Source of the DNA: Paractinoplanes bogorensis
Lineage (GTDB): Bacteria; Actinomycetota; Actinomycetes; Mycobacteriales; Micromonosporaceae
Length of the DNA: 64,000 nt
Assembly (NCBI RefSeq): GCF_018829635.1
Contig: NZ_JAHKKG010000005.1
Location: forward strand, 248,001-312,000
Direction: 5' to 3'
Both the position numbers and the translations under genes were made by a program. The notes below the pieces were generated by a model. The model saw nothing but the letters and a program-made list of their open reading frames with translations. It was not told the DNA's origin and ran no database searches. Positions within the stretch are counted from its first letter, which is position 1, and every line of letters starts with the position of its first letter. Of the stretch, positions 33,922 to 43,517 are shown one piece after another.

Positions 33922-34806
33922 ATGGCAGTTGCAACGGTCCCGCGCCGGCGGCGGTCGTACCGAGGGTGGCAGTTCGTCGGCCCGTTCATGATCGTGTTCG
34001 CGCTGGTCTTCCTGGCCCCGATCGCGTACGCGATCTACCTGAGCCTGTACCGCAACCGGCTCATCGGCGGCAACGCGTTCGTCGGGCTCGACAACTACAC
34101 GCAGGTGCTGCAGGACTCCCAGTTCTGGTCCGGTGTCGGCCGGGTCGGCCTGTTCCTGGTCGTCCAGGTGCCGATCATGCTGTTCCTGGCCCTGCTGGTC
34201 GCGCTGGCCCTGGACAGCGGACGGCTCTACGGCAAGAGCTTCTTCCGCGTGTCAATCTTCCTTCCGTACGCCGTGCCGGCCGTTGTCGCCGCATTGATGT
34301 GGGGCTTCATCTACGGGTCGCAGTTCGGGCTGATCGGCAATCTCAACGACGCCCTCGGCATCACGCTGCCCGACCCGCTCAAGCCGAGCCTGATCCTGGC
34401 GTCGATCGGCAACATCTCGACCTGGCAGTTCGTCGGCTACAACATGCTGATCTTCTATTCGGCCCTGCAGGTCGTGCCGAAGTCGCTCTACGAGTCGGCC
34501 GCGATCGACGGCGCCGGGCAGGTCCGGATCATCCGCTCGATCAAGCTGCCGGCCATCCGGGGCGCGCTGGTCATCGCCACCATCTTCTCGATCATCGGCA
34601 GCTTCCAGCTCTTCAACGAGCCGGCCATCCTGCGCAACCTGGCGCCGAACGCGATCACCACGTACTTCACCCCGAACTTCTACGCCTACTCGCTGACCTT
34701 CTCGGGCCAGCAGATCAACTACTCCGCGGCGGTCGCGGTCGTGATGGCCGTGATCACCATGATCGTCGCCTACGTGGTGCAGCTGCGCGGGACGAAGGAC
34801 CTCTGA
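33922..34806 (+). CDS. Sugar ABC transporter permease 1 (MalF-type)
   Basis: 294 residues from ATG 33922 (GGAGA just upstream); longer in-frame sequence upstream would cover operator 2. It has six hydrophobic segments and the permease EAA loop (YESAAIDGAGQVRIIRSIKL). It forms half of a CUT1-class oligosaccharide channel with the next gene, whose start overlaps its stop (TGATG). It is repressed by the divergent LacI protein by inference from operator placement. Confidence 0.92.
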   Translation: MAVATVPRRRRSYRGWQFVGPFMIVFALVFLAPIAYAIYLSLYRNRLIGGNAFVGLDNYTQVLQDSQFWSGVGRVGLFLVVQVPIMLFLALLVALALDSGRLYGKSFFRVSIFLPYAVPAVVAALMWGFIYGSQFGLIGNLNDALGITLPDPLKPSLILASIGNISTWQFVGYNMLIFYSALQVVPKSLYESAAIDGAGQVRIIRSIKLPAIRGALVIATIFSIIGSFQLFNEPAILRNLAPNAITTYFTPNFYAYSLTFSGQQINYSAAVAVVMAVITMIVAYVVQLRGTKDL

Positions 34807-35714
34807 TGACGACAACTCTCCAGGCGCCGCCGGTGAAAAAAGCGCCGACCATGAGGAACACCCGCAAGCGCCGCAAAGGCAGCGTCACCCTGACGGTCCT
34901 CACCGCGCTGATGGCCGTGTACTCGCTGTTCCCCCTGGCCTGGCTGCTGATCAACTCGACCAAGACCCAGGCCGGGCTGTTCTCGTCGTTCGGGCTGTGG
35001 TTCGACGACGGCAAGTTCGCGTTGTTCAGCAACATCGCCGACACGTTCACCTACAACGACGGCATCTTCCTGCGGTGGCTCGGCAACACGGCGATCTACG
35101 TGGTGGCCGGCGCGGGCGGGGCGACCTTCCTGGCCCTGCTCGGCGGCTACGGGCTGGCCAAGTTCGACTTCGTCGGCAAGAAGGCCGTCTTCGCCATCGT
35201 CATCGGCGCGGTGGCCGTGCCGCCGACCGCGCTCGCCGTCCCGACGTTCCTGATGTTCAGCAAGATGGGGCTCACCAACACCCCGTGGGCCGTGATCATC
35301 CCGTCGCTGATCTCGCCGTTCGGGCTGTACCTGATGTGGACCTTCGCCGCCCAGGCGGTGCCGACCGAGATGCTCGAGGCGGCCCGGGTGGACGGCGCCG
35401 GCGAGTTCCGCACGCTGTTCCGGCTGAGCGTGCCGCTGCTCATGCCCGGCATCATCACCACTCTGCTCTTCACCATGGTCGCGACGATGAACAACTACTT
35501 CCTGCCGCTGATCATGCTCAAGAACCCGGACTGGTATCCGCTGACCGTCGGCCTGAACTCGTGGAACTCCCAGGCCGCGACCGCGGGCGGCGAGGCCGTC
35601 TTCAACCTCGTCATCACCGGGTCGCTCATCACCGTCGTCCTGCTGCTCGCGGCGTTCCTCTCGCTGCAGCGCTACTGGCAGTCCGGTCTCGCGGCCGGCT
35701 CTGTCAAAGAGTGA
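34806..35714 (+). CDS. Sugar ABC transporter permease 2 (MalG-type)
   Basis: 302 residues. A hydrophilic N-terminus of about 28 residues precedes six membrane segments. The EAA motif EMLEAARVDGAGEFRTLFRL near residue 200 contacts the ATPase. No ATPase gene lies in the operon, so a shared MsiK-type ATPase encoded elsewhere probably energises it, as in other actinobacteria (inference). Confidence 0.92.
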   Translation: MTTTLQAPPVKKAPTMRNTRKRRKGSVTLTVLTALMAVYSLFPLAWLLINSTKTQAGLFSSFGLWFDDGKFALFSNIADTFTYNDGIFLRWLGNTAIYVVAGAGGATFLALLGGYGLAKFDFVGKKAVFAIVIGAVAVPPTALAVPTFLMFSKMGLTNTPWAVIIPSLISPFGLYLMWTFAAQAVPTEMLEAARVDGAGEFRTLFRLSVPLLMPGIITTLLFTMVATMNNYFLPLIMLKNPDWYPLTVGLNSWNSQAATAGGEAVFNLVITGSLITVVLLLAAFLSLQRYWQSGLAAGSVKE

Positions 35715-35746
35715 ACCAACCCCTCCCGCTCCGAAAGGTCCGTGAA

Positions 35747-37087
35747 ATGTCCCGATTTCTGAAGGTGGCAGCCGTCGCATCGGCGGCCGTCCTCGCCCTT
35801 ACCGCATGCGGTGGCGGCGACTCCTCGAGTGACGCGTCCGGCGACGGCGGTGGCGCCACCGTCACCGACGCGCAGGTCGACGCCGCGCTGCAGAAGGGCG
35901 GCACCCTGACCGTGTGGGCGTGGGAGCCCACGCTCAAGGACGTCGTCACGAAGTTCCAGGAGAAGTACCCGAACGTCAAGGTCGACCTGGTCAACGCCGG
36001 AACCGGCGACAAGCAGTACACCGCCCTGCAGAACGCCATCGCCGCGGGCAAGGGCGTGCCGGACGTCGGGCAGATCGAGTACTACGCGCTGCCCCAGTTC
36101 GCCATCGGCAAGGCGCTGACCAACCTCAACCCGTACGGCGCGGAAAGCCTGAAGGCCGACTTCAACCCGGGCCCGTGGAACTCGGTCAACTCGGGCGGCG
36201 GCGTCTACGGCCTGCCGATGGACTCGGGTCCGATGGCGCTCTACTACAACAAGGAAGTCTTCGACAAGTACAAGATCGAGGTCCCCAAGACCTGGACCGA
36301 GTACCTGGACGCGGCCCGCAAGCTGCACGCGGCCGACCCGAAGGCCTACATCACCAACGACACCGGCGACGCGGGCTTCACCACCAGCATGATCTGGCAG
36401 GCCGGCGGCAAGCCGTACCAGGTCGACGGCACCAACGTCACGATCAACTTCAGCGACGCCGGCTCGCAGGAGTTCGTCAAGGTGTGGCAGACGCTGATCA
36501 GCGAGAAGCTCCTCGCTCCGGTCAGCTCCTGGAGCGACCAGTGGTTCCAGGGCATCGGTAACGGCTCGATCGCCTCGCTGGCGACCGGCGCCTGGATGCC
36601 GGCCAACTTCGTGACCAGCGCCCCGGCCGGCAAGGGCAAGTGGCGCGCGGCCGAGCTCCCGCAGTGGACGGCCGGCGGCACCGCCAGCGCCGAGAACGGC
36701 GGCAGCTCGCTCGCCGTCATGGACAAGGGCGCGAACAAGGAGCTGGCGTACGGCTTCCTGAAGTACGCCAACGACGGTGACGGCGTGCAGATCCGCGTCG
36801 ACGGCGGCGCCTTCCCGGCCACCAGCAAGACGCTGGCCGACCCGAAGTGGCTGAGCACCGAGTTCCCGTACTTCGGCGGGCAGAAGGCCAACGAGATCTT
36901 CGCCAAGTCGGCCCAGAACGTCGTCACCGGCTGGTCGTACCTGCCGTTCCAGGTCTACTCGAACAGCGTCTTCAACGACACCGCGGGTAAGGCGTACGTC
37001 TCCGGCACCACCCTCGCCGACGGTCTGAAGGCCTGGCAGGACCAGTCCGCCAAGTACGGCAACGAGCAGGGCTTCACCGTCAAGTAA
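35747..37087 (+). CDS. Sugar-binding lipoprotein of ABC transporter
   Basis: 446 residues. A lipoprotein signal peptide ends at the lipobox LTAC with Cys21. After a Ser/Gly/Asp-rich linker, the mature domain is an extracellular solute-binding protein of family 1 (GGTLTVWAWEPTLKDVVTKF; KVPDVGQIEYY-like stretch near residue 105; YNKEVFDKYKIEVPKTW). The gene order binding protein, then GH42, after the two permeases suggests import of galacto-oligosaccharides or galactosides. Confidence 0.92.
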   Translation: MSRFLKVAAVASAAVLALTACGGGDSSSDASGDGGGATVTDAQVDAALQKGGTLTVWAWEPTLKDVVTKFQEKYPNVKVDLVNAGTGDKQYTALQNAIAAGKGVPDVGQIEYYALPQFAIGKALTNLNPYGAESLKADFNPGPWNSVNSGGGVYGLPMDSGPMALYYNKEVFDKYKIEVPKTWTEYLDAARKLHAADPKAYITNDTGDAGFTTSMIWQAGGKPYQVDGTNVTINFSDAGSQEFVKVWQTLISEKLLAPVSSWSDQWFQGIGNGSIASLATGAWMPANFVTSAPAGKGKWRAAELPQWTAGGTASAENGGSSLAVMDKGANKELAYGFLKYANDGDGVQIRVDGGAFPATSKTLADPKWLSTEFPYFGGQKANEIFAKSAQNVVTGWSYLPFQVYSNSVFNDTAGKAYVSGTTLADGLKAWQDQSAKYGNEQGFTVK

Positions 37088-37110
37088 CCCGTTCCACCCT
37101 GGGAGAACCT

Positions 37111-39084
37111 GTGTCACACCCCCGTTGGCTGCGCCGCGCCGGAGACCCCCGTCTCGAGTACGGCGCGGACTACAACCCCGAGCAGTGGCCCCGCGAGGTC
37201 TGGGACGACGACGTGCGCGCCATGCGCGAGGCCGGCGTCACCATCGTCTCGCTCGCCATCTTCTCGTGGGCCAAGCTCGAACCGGCCGAGGGTCGCTACG
37301 ACTTCGGCTGGCTCGACGAGGCGATCGATCTGTTGCACGCCAACGGGATCGCGGTCGACCTGGCCACGGCGACGGCCTCACCGCCGCCGTGGCTGACCAC
37401 GGCCCACCCCTCCGTCCTGCCGATCGACCGGCAGGGCAACACGATCTGGCCGGGCGGTCGTCAGCAGTGGCGCCCGACGTCGCCCATCTTCCGGGAGCAC
37501 GCGCTTCGGCTCGTACGGGAAATGGCGTCCCGGTATGGCAATCACCCGGCGGTCGTGGCGTGGCACGTCAGCAACGAGTTGGGCTGCCACAACGTCTACG
37601 ACTACTCGGACGATGCGGCGGCGGCCTTCCGGACGTGGCTGCGGGCGCGCTATTCGACGATCGACGCGCTGAACGAGGCGTGGGGTACGGCGTTCTGGTC
37701 GCAGTGGTACGGCGACTTCGAGCAGGTCCTGCCCCCGCGTCAGGCGGCGACCCACCCGAATCCGGGACAGCAGCTCGACTTCAAGCGGTTCTCGTCGGAC
37801 GCGCTGAAGGACTACCTCGTACGGGAAAAGGAGATCCTGCGCGAGATCACGCCCGATGTTCCGGTGACCACGAACTTCATGGTCATGGGCGAGACCAAGG
37901 GCATGGACTACGCCGACTGGGCGGCCGAGGTCGACTTCGTCTCCAACGACCACTACCGGCTGCCCGGCGCGCAGACCCTGGACGAGCTGTCCTTCTCGGC
38001 CAACCTCACCGGCAACATCGCCGGCGGCCGGCCGTGGTTCCTGATGGAGCACTCGACGTCGGCGGTCAACTGGCAGCCGATCAACCTGGCCAAGAAGCCG
38101 GGCGAGCTGGCCCGCGACTCGCTCACCCACGTCGCCCACGGCGCCGACGCGGTCTGCTTCTTCCAGTGGCGGCAGTCCCGGGCCGGCGCCGAGAAGTACC
38201 ACTCGGCGATGGTCCCGCACGCGGGCACCTCGTCCCAGCTCTTCACCGACGTGGTCGAGCTGGGTGCGACGCTGCGGGATCTGGCGTCGGTCGCGGGCGT
38301 TTCCCGTACGCCGGCACGCGCGGCCATCCTCTTCGACTGGACCTCGTGGTGGGCCGTCGAACAGGACTCGCACCCGTCGGCCTCGCTGCGCTACCGGCAG
38401 GAGGCGCTCGACTGGTACACGGCGTTCCTCGACCTCGGCGTACGGGCGGATGTCGTTCCCGCGTCTTCGTCGTTCGAGAACTACGACGTCGTGGTGGCGC
38501 CGATCCTGCACGTCGTGCCGGCCGCGCTGGCCGACCGGCTCACCGCCTTCGCCTCGTCCGGCGGGCACGTGATCACCACGTACTTCTCCGGCATCGTGGA
38601 CGAGAACGACCACGCCTGGCTCGGCGGCTACCCCGGGGCGCTGCGCGACCTGCTCGGCATCCGGATCGAGGAGTTCGGCCCGCTGCTCGACGGTGACACC
38701 GCCGAGCTCGACAACGGGCTGACCGGCACGCTGTGGACCGACCGGATCGACACCCTGACCGGCACGGAGGTGCTGGCCTCCTACAAGACCGGCGACCAGG
38801 CCGGACGGGCGGCGATCACCCGCCGGGCGGTCGGTGACGGTTCGGCGGCGTACGTCTCGACCCGCCTCGGCCCCGACGGCCTGGCCCCGGTGCTGGCCGA
38901 CCTGCTGACCCGGGCCGGCGTGAGCAGCGAACTGCCCGAGCCCCTGCGCGGCCGGGTCGAACTGGCCGTCCGGGGCACGACTCGTTTCGTCATCAACCGC
39001 ACCGAGGAACCGGTCGACCTCAGCCCGCTGGGCGAGCCCGGCCGCACTCTCACCGCCAGGGGAGTGGCGGTGCTCGGCGCCTGA
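37111..39084 (+). CDS. GH42 beta-galactosidase
   Basis: 657 residues from GTG 37111, the usual GH42 size. N-terminal LEYGADYNPEQWP is diagnostic. Acid/base Glu156 sits in AWHVSNELGCHN and nucleophile Glu313 in FLMEHSTSAVNW. A trimerisation domain (RTPARAAILFDWTSWWAVEQ) and a small C-terminal beta domain follow. There is no signal peptide, so it cleaves imported beta-galactosides inside the cell. It is the last gene of the LacI-controlled operon and is followed by a strong terminator. Confidence 0.95.
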   Translation: MSHPRWLRRAGDPRLEYGADYNPEQWPREVWDDDVRAMREAGVTIVSLAIFSWAKLEPAEGRYDFGWLDEAIDLLHANGIAVDLATATASPPPWLTTAHPSVLPIDRQGNTIWPGGRQQWRPTSPIFREHALRLVREMASRYGNHPAVVAWHVSNELGCHNVYDYSDDAAAAFRTWLRARYSTIDALNEAWGTAFWSQWYGDFEQVLPPRQAATHPNPGQQLDFKRFSSDALKDYLVREKEILREITPDVPVTTNFMVMGETKGMDYADWAAEVDFVSNDHYRLPGAQTLDELSFSANLTGNIAGGRPWFLMEHSTSAVNWQPINLAKKPGELARDSLTHVAHGADAVCFFQWRQSRAGAEKYHSAMVPHAGTSSQLFTDVVELGATLRDLASVAGVSRTPARAAILFDWTSWWAVEQDSHPSASLRYRQEALDWYTAFLDLGVRADVVPASSSFENYDVVVAPILHVVPAALADRLTAFASSGGHVITTYFSGIVDENDHAWLGGYPGALRDLLGIRIEEFGPLLDGDTAELDNGLTGTLWTDRIDTLTGTEVLASYKTGDQAGRAAITRRAVGDGSAAYVSTRLGPDGLAPVLADLLTRAGVSSELPEPLRGRVELAVRGTTRFVINRTEEPVDLSPLGEPGRTLTARGVAVLGA

Positions 39085-39106
39085 GTCCCAGCTCAGGCGC
39101 ACGTGG

Positions 39107-39137
39107 AACGCCCCGGGAGCACGTCTCCCGGGGCGTT
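39107..39137. terminator. Convergent terminator between GH42 and GGDEF genes
   Basis: A perfect 13-bp stem, AACGCCCCGGGAG (39107-39119) with its complement at 39125-39137, encloses a 5-nt loop. On the + strand it is followed by TCT; on the - strand it directly follows the GGDEF gene stop. Confidence 0.85.
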
Positions 39138-39138
39138 T

Positions 39139-40635
39139 CTAGCTCGACACCAGACGGTTGCGGCCGGATCGCTTGGCCTCGTAGAGGTTGCGGTCGGCCG
39201 CGGCCAGCACGACGCTCAGGTCGTCGACGGCCGTGACGTGCACCATGCCGATGCTGATGGTGACCGGCAGATCGCCGGTGATCGGCCGCCAGTCGTACGA
39301 CTCGACGGTCGCCCGCAGGTACTCCAGCATCGCGGCGGCCGGGGCGCCGACCCGGACGACCAGGAACTCCTCGCCACCGAGCCGGGCCGCGAAGCCCTCG
39401 CCGGCCAGGGGCAGGTCGGCCAGCATGCCGGCCACCGTGCGCAGCACCTGGTCGCCGACCTCGTGGGACAGGGTGTCATTGATGCGCTTGAAGTAGTCGA
39501 GGTCGAGCATGGCCACCGTCACGGGCGCGCCGCCGGTCACCAGGCGGGGCAGGTGCTCGTCGACGTAGCGGCGGTTCCAGAGCTTGGTCAACGCGTCCTG
39601 GCGGGCCTCGCGCCGGGCCTCGGCCGTCTCGAACACCGCCTGCTGGGCGCGGGCCTGGGCCTCGCGCTGACTCGACCGCAGGCGGCCGGCCTCGGTCAGG
39701 TGCAGCTTCAACGTCTCGAACGCGGACCGGTGGTCGCCCATGTCGGCGTAGAGCTCGGCCTGCTCGGCCAGCGCTCGGACGCGTACGGAGACAATCTCCC
39801 GCTCGGCGCACAGCTCCAGGCACCGGTGGAACGTCTGGCGGGCGTCGTCGAACCGCCCGAGGTGGCGCTGGGCGATGGCCATGGTCAGGGTCACGTCGAC
39901 CAGGTCGTGCACCTCGTACCACTCGGGGGCGTTCACGGCCGACCAGATGGTGGCCACGGCGTCGGCGTACTCGCCCCGGGCGATCTGGATGTTGGCGATC
40001 GTGTCCCGTTCGACCAGCAGAAATTCCCGGCCCAGCGTACGGGCGACCCCGCGCATCCGTTCCACGACGGTCCACGCCTGGTCGAGCTCGCCCCACTCGT
40101 ACTCGGTGTAGGCCAGGTTGTTGAGCACCAGCAGCTGCCGGGTGTGGTCGCCGATCGCCACGGCCAGCTGTTCGGCCTGCCGGTAGCGCTCGCGGGCGGC
40201 GTCCGCCTCGTCCGCCTCGGCCAGCGCGTTGGCCAGCCGGATCAGGTGCATGATGCGCTGCCCGGGCGGCGAGTCCGGTTCGAGCAGCTCGACCGACGAG
40301 ATCGCGTGCTGCAGGCTGGCGCCCTCGTCACCCAGGTAGTGGTAGGTGAGCGTGAGGTGGAAGTGGCTGCGCGCGGCCAGCGCCGGCCGCTCGTGGTCGA
40401 GGGCCCAGCGGTGCACCATCAGGAACGTCCGGGCGGCCGAGCCGACGTCGCCGTCGCGCTGGGCCAGGTCGGCCCGCACCAGCCGGGCACGGTGGGCCAG
40501 CTCGGTCTCACCGGCCCGGTCGGCCGCCTGCTCGATCGCCTCGGCCCGGGCCAGGTTGGCCTCGATGTCGTGCCCCTGGTACGTCTCGAGCGACACGAGG
40601 TCGTCGACGAGGCTGTCCGGGGCGGCTGCGATCAC
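39139..40635 (-). CDS. TPR-GGDEF diguanylate cyclase
   Basis: 498 residues. Residues 1-310 are TPR-like helices (TRQLLVLNNLAYTEYEWGEL; LTMAIAQRHLGRFDDARQTF). A short coiled region with Arg/Glu/Ala (EARREARQDALTKLWNRRYV) leads into a GGDEF domain: DLDYFKRINDTLSHEVGDQ and an intact active site RLGGEEFLVV. It should make cyclic di-GMP, with the TPR part as sensor or partner-binding domain. It has no membrane segment. No product-inhibition RxxD motif is seen immediately before GGEEF. Confidence 0.9.
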   Translation of the reverse strand: MIAAAPDSLVDDLVSLETYQGHDIEANLARAEAIEQAADRAGETELAHRARLVRADLAQRDGDVGSAARTFLMVHRWALDHERPALAARSHFHLTLTYHYLGDEGASLQHAISSVELLEPDSPPGQRIMHLIRLANALAEADEADAARERYRQAEQLAVAIGDHTRQLLVLNNLAYTEYEWGELDQAWTVVERMRGVARTLGREFLLVERDTIANIQIARGEYADAVATIWSAVNAPEWYEVHDLVDVTLTMAIAQRHLGRFDDARQTFHRCLELCAEREIVSVRVRALAEQAELYADMGDHRSAFETLKLHLTEAGRLRSSQREAQARAQQAVFETAEARREARQDALTKLWNRRYVDEHLPRLVTGGAPVTVAMLDLDYFKRINDTLSHEVGDQVLRTVAGMLADLPLAGEGFAARLGGEEFLVVRVGAPAAAMLEYLRATVESYDWRPITGDLPVTISIGMVHVTAVDDLSVVLAAADRNLYEAKRSGRNRLVSS

Positions 40636-40721
40636 GAGGTGGAGATCGGCCGTCCGGGGTCGGGAAAAAGAGTTTCCGGGTTTCCATCAGGTTTCCGCCC
40701 GACCGGCCGTTGGGCAGGCAC

Positions 40722-42224
40722 ATGCCGAGAAGATCAGATGTATTGGCCGGGGCGGTCGCCTCCCTGGTGCTCGTCCCCTCCCTGGGCGCGGCCGCGCCCG
40801 CACAGGCCGCCGGCGTCGCCACGGGCGCGGACTGGACGTTCGGATCGCGCGCCGCGATCAGCGACGTCGCCAAGAGCATCCGGGCCGACGTGGCGTACAA
40901 GCAGGGCATCACCGGCAGGGGGGTCGGCGTCGCGCTGATCGACACCGGCGTGGTGCCGGTGCCCGGGCTGACCTCGGGCAACATCGCCAACGGGCCCGAC
41001 CTGTCGCTCGAGAGCCAGGTGCCCGACCTGCTGCACAAGGACGGTTTCGGGCACGGCACCCACATGGCGGGCATCATCGCCGGCCGGGACAACACCACCG
41101 GCACCGGCTTCCGCGGTATCGCGCCGGACGCCAAGCTGACCTCGATCAAGGTCGGCACCGGCACCGGCGCGGTCGACGTGACCCAGGTGATGGCCGCCCT
41201 CGACTGGGTCGTGCAGCACCGCAACGACGACAAGGCCAACCCGATCCGGGTCATCAACCTGTCCTACGGCACCGACAGCCTGCTCGCCCGCGACACCAAC
41301 CCGCTCGCCTCGGCGGTCGAGAACGCGTGGAAGGCCGGCATCGTGGTGGTGGTCGCGGCCGGCAACACCGGCAAGCAGATCACCGTGCCGGCCACCGACG
41401 CCAACCCGATCGTGGTCGGCTCGGTCGACGTCAAGGGCACCACCAACCCGGCCGACGACACCGTCTCGTCGTTCAGCGCGGCCGACGGCCGGAAACTGGT
41501 CGCCGGATTCGACATGGCCCTGTCGGTCGACGTGCTGGCGCCCGGCCGGTCCGTGCTCTCGCTGCGCAACCCCGGCTCGTACGCGGACACCAACTACCCG
41601 TCGGCCCGGCAGGACGACCGGTACTTCGCGGGCAGCGGCACCTCGCAGTCGGCGGCCGTCGTCTCCGGCGCGGTCGCGCTGATCCTGCAGAAGTACCCCA
41701 CCGCCACCCCGAACCAGGTACGCGAGATGATGTGGGGCCGCAACGGCGCGACCGGGATCCTGGCCAGCACCAAGCCGCTCGAGCTGGATCTGTCCTACAC
41801 GTTCTCGCAGCCCGTGCCGACCTGGGCCCTGAACACGGCCGCCTCGACCGGCGACGGCTCGCTGCAGGCCGCCCGCGGCTCCAGCGTGCTCACCTTCGGC
41901 CCCGACAACGTCGCCCTGACCGGCGAGAACGACCTGTTCGGGCCGTTCAGCACGGCGACCTGGGCCAAGGCCAGCAAGGCCGGCAAGGCGTGGACCGGCG
42001 GCTCGTGGATGGGCCACGTGTGGACCGGCGACAACTGGGGCACCGCCACCGACAACCAGAACAACTGGAACGGGCGGGCCTGGTCGGGTCGCGCCTGGTC
42101 GGGCCGGGCCTGGTCGGACAACGGCTGGTCGGGCCGGGCGTGGTCGGGCCGGGCGTGGTCGGGCTCGTCCTTCAGCTCGTCCGCGTGGAGTGGCGTGGCC
42201 TGGTCGGGCGCCCTCTGGCAGTGA
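40722..42224 (+). CDS. Secreted S8 subtilase with C-terminal Trp-rich repeats
   Basis: 500 residues from ATG 40722. The signal peptide (VLAGAVASLVLVPSLGAAAP) ends near AQAA. The catalytic triad is Asp74 in VALIDTG, His114 in GHGTHMAG and Ser308 in GTSQSAAVVSG. After the protease domain, residues about 420-500 contain repeats of WSGRA/WTGG type, starting KAWTGGSWMGHVWTGDNW. Similar WSG-rich tails occur in other actinobacterial S8 proteins; their role is unclear, perhaps surface binding. The next gene converges and ends directly at its stop. Confidence 0.93.
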   Translation: MPRRSDVLAGAVASLVLVPSLGAAAPAQAAGVATGADWTFGSRAAISDVAKSIRADVAYKQGITGRGVGVALIDTGVVPVPGLTSGNIANGPDLSLESQVPDLLHKDGFGHGTHMAGIIAGRDNTTGTGFRGIAPDAKLTSIKVGTGTGAVDVTQVMAALDWVVQHRNDDKANPIRVINLSYGTDSLLARDTNPLASAVENAWKAGIVVVVAAGNTGKQITVPATDANPIVVGSVDVKGTTNPADDTVSSFSAADGRKLVAGFDMALSVDVLAPGRSVLSLRNPGSYADTNYPSARQDDRYFAGSGTSQSAAVVSGAVALILQKYPTATPNQVREMMWGRNGATGILASTKPLELDLSYTFSQPVPTWALNTAASTGDGSLQAARGSSVLTFGPDNVALTGENDLFGPFSTATWAKASKAGKAWTGGSWMGHVWTGDNWGTATDNQNNWNGRAWSGRAWSGRAWSDNGWSGRAWSGRAWSGSSFSSSAWSGVAWSGALWQ

Positions 42225-43517
42225 TCATCGAGTTGCCTCGGCGTGCGTCGTTCGCCGTCGCCTCACGAAAGGGGCGACGGCGAGCAGCGCCGTTACCGCG
42301 GTCAGCGCGATGATCCGCCACGGCGTGCCGGCGTCAGCGGGGAGCTCGGGTCGCGGGTACTCGATGTACTTCGCAGCTGTGGTCGCGACCGCATGACCGT
42401 CGCGGGCGGCGATGTCCCGCAGGATCGGGTCGAACGCCGAGTCGCCCGGGCGCGCCTCTGCTCGGGGCCGGAAGACCGGAACGCCGTCGACCGCGAACTG
42501 GCCCGTCCCGGGCACCACGAGCCGGTCGAGCCCATGAGCCTGGTCGATCGGGGTGGCGATCAGACGCAGACCGTGCGCGGTGGTCACGATCGGGCGCTCG
42601 GCCACCGGCACGACGTGCGCGGTGAACGCCACTCCGCCGTAGAGCTCGGCCGCGGCGGCGATGTCGATCTCGCCGGTGCCGTCGACCAGGCCCAGGCCGT
42701 ACGTGGGCTGGAACCACGGCAATGTCGCGTGCAAGGGATAGGGATAGTCGGCCGCGGCGACACGTCGTACGGGAATGCTCTCCTCGGTCGTCGCAGTGGG
42801 ATCCCAACCCGGATAGCTGATGCGTTCCCCGATCCGCCGCGCCTCCTCGGCACCGGCATTTTCCCGTACGAGGTGGAGCGCGCCGATGATGCCCGAGCTC
42901 ACGCCGGCGGTGGTCATCACGTCGCCGTCCCGCAGCCAGCGCACGCCGTCGACCCAGGTCGTGCGCGGGTTCGATCGCCGCAGTCCGCCGATGTCCGACC
43001 AGAACGACGTCGCGCGCCGACCGTCGAGCACGTCGGTGCGGGCCAGCACCCGCGCGCCGGCGCAGACGCTCATCACGAGGCCGCCGCGGTCGTGCACCTT
43101 CTCGATGAAGTTGCGCAGCGGTTTCTCCGCGTCGCCGCCCGGATCGGTGAACGCGGGGACGACCACGATCTGCGGCGCCGGGGCATTGTCGACGCCGTAG
43201 TCCGGCACGGCGGTGAGGCCGCCGGACAACGCGACCGGATCGGTGCCGACCGAGACGGTGTAGACATCGAACCGGGACGAGTCGGCGAGCACGTCATACG
43301 GCCCGAGCACGTCGGTCGCGACCGAACCGGAGGCGCCCAGCAGCACGGCCACCCGGATGCGCCCGGGATCGTGGTTCAGCGTGCGAGCGGGCACGGCCAC
43401 GTCGGTGCGGGCGGTGAAATCGCGGCTCATAGTGGTCGCGAACCCGGCCGCCAGAACGCCTGCCGGCAGCGCGACGGCGAGAACGATCCGGATCGCGGTC
43501 GCCGCCCTGCGATTCAT
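42225..43517 (-). CDS. Membrane-anchored DJ-1/PfpI-family protein
   Basis: 430 residues. An N-terminal hydrophobic segment (IRIVLAVALPAGVLAAGF) and a C-terminal one (RIIALTAVTALLAVAPFV followed by RRRR) flank an extracytoplasmic or membrane-tethered DJ-1/PfpI domain. The nucleophile elbow VMSVCAGARVLARTDVLDG aligns with the same motif in the neighbouring GlxA-type regulator. A second half (about 260-390) is unassigned. It overlaps the GlxA gene by 4 bp (ATGA, 43514-43517), so the two are co-translated. It may be a sensor partner; no catalytic activity is assured. Confidence 0.78.
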   Translation of the reverse strand: MNRRAATAIRIVLAVALPAGVLAAGFATTMSRDFTARTDVAVPARTLNHDPGRIRVAVLLGASGSVATDVLGPYDVLADSSRFDVYTVSVGTDPVALSGGLTAVPDYGVDNAPAPQIVVVPAFTDPGGDAEKPLRNFIEKVHDRGGLVMSVCAGARVLARTDVLDGRRATSFWSDIGGLRRSNPRTTWVDGVRWLRDGDVMTTAGVSSGIIGALHLVRENAGAEEARRIGERISYPGWDPTATTEESIPVRRVAAADYPYPLHATLPWFQPTYGLGLVDGTGEIDIAAAAELYGGVAFTAHVVPVAERPIVTTAHGLRLIATPIDQAHGLDRLVVPGTGQFAVDGVPVFRPRAEARPGDSAFDPILRDIAARDGHAVATTAAKYIEYPRPELPADAGTPWRIIALTAVTALLAVAPFVRRRRTTHAEATR

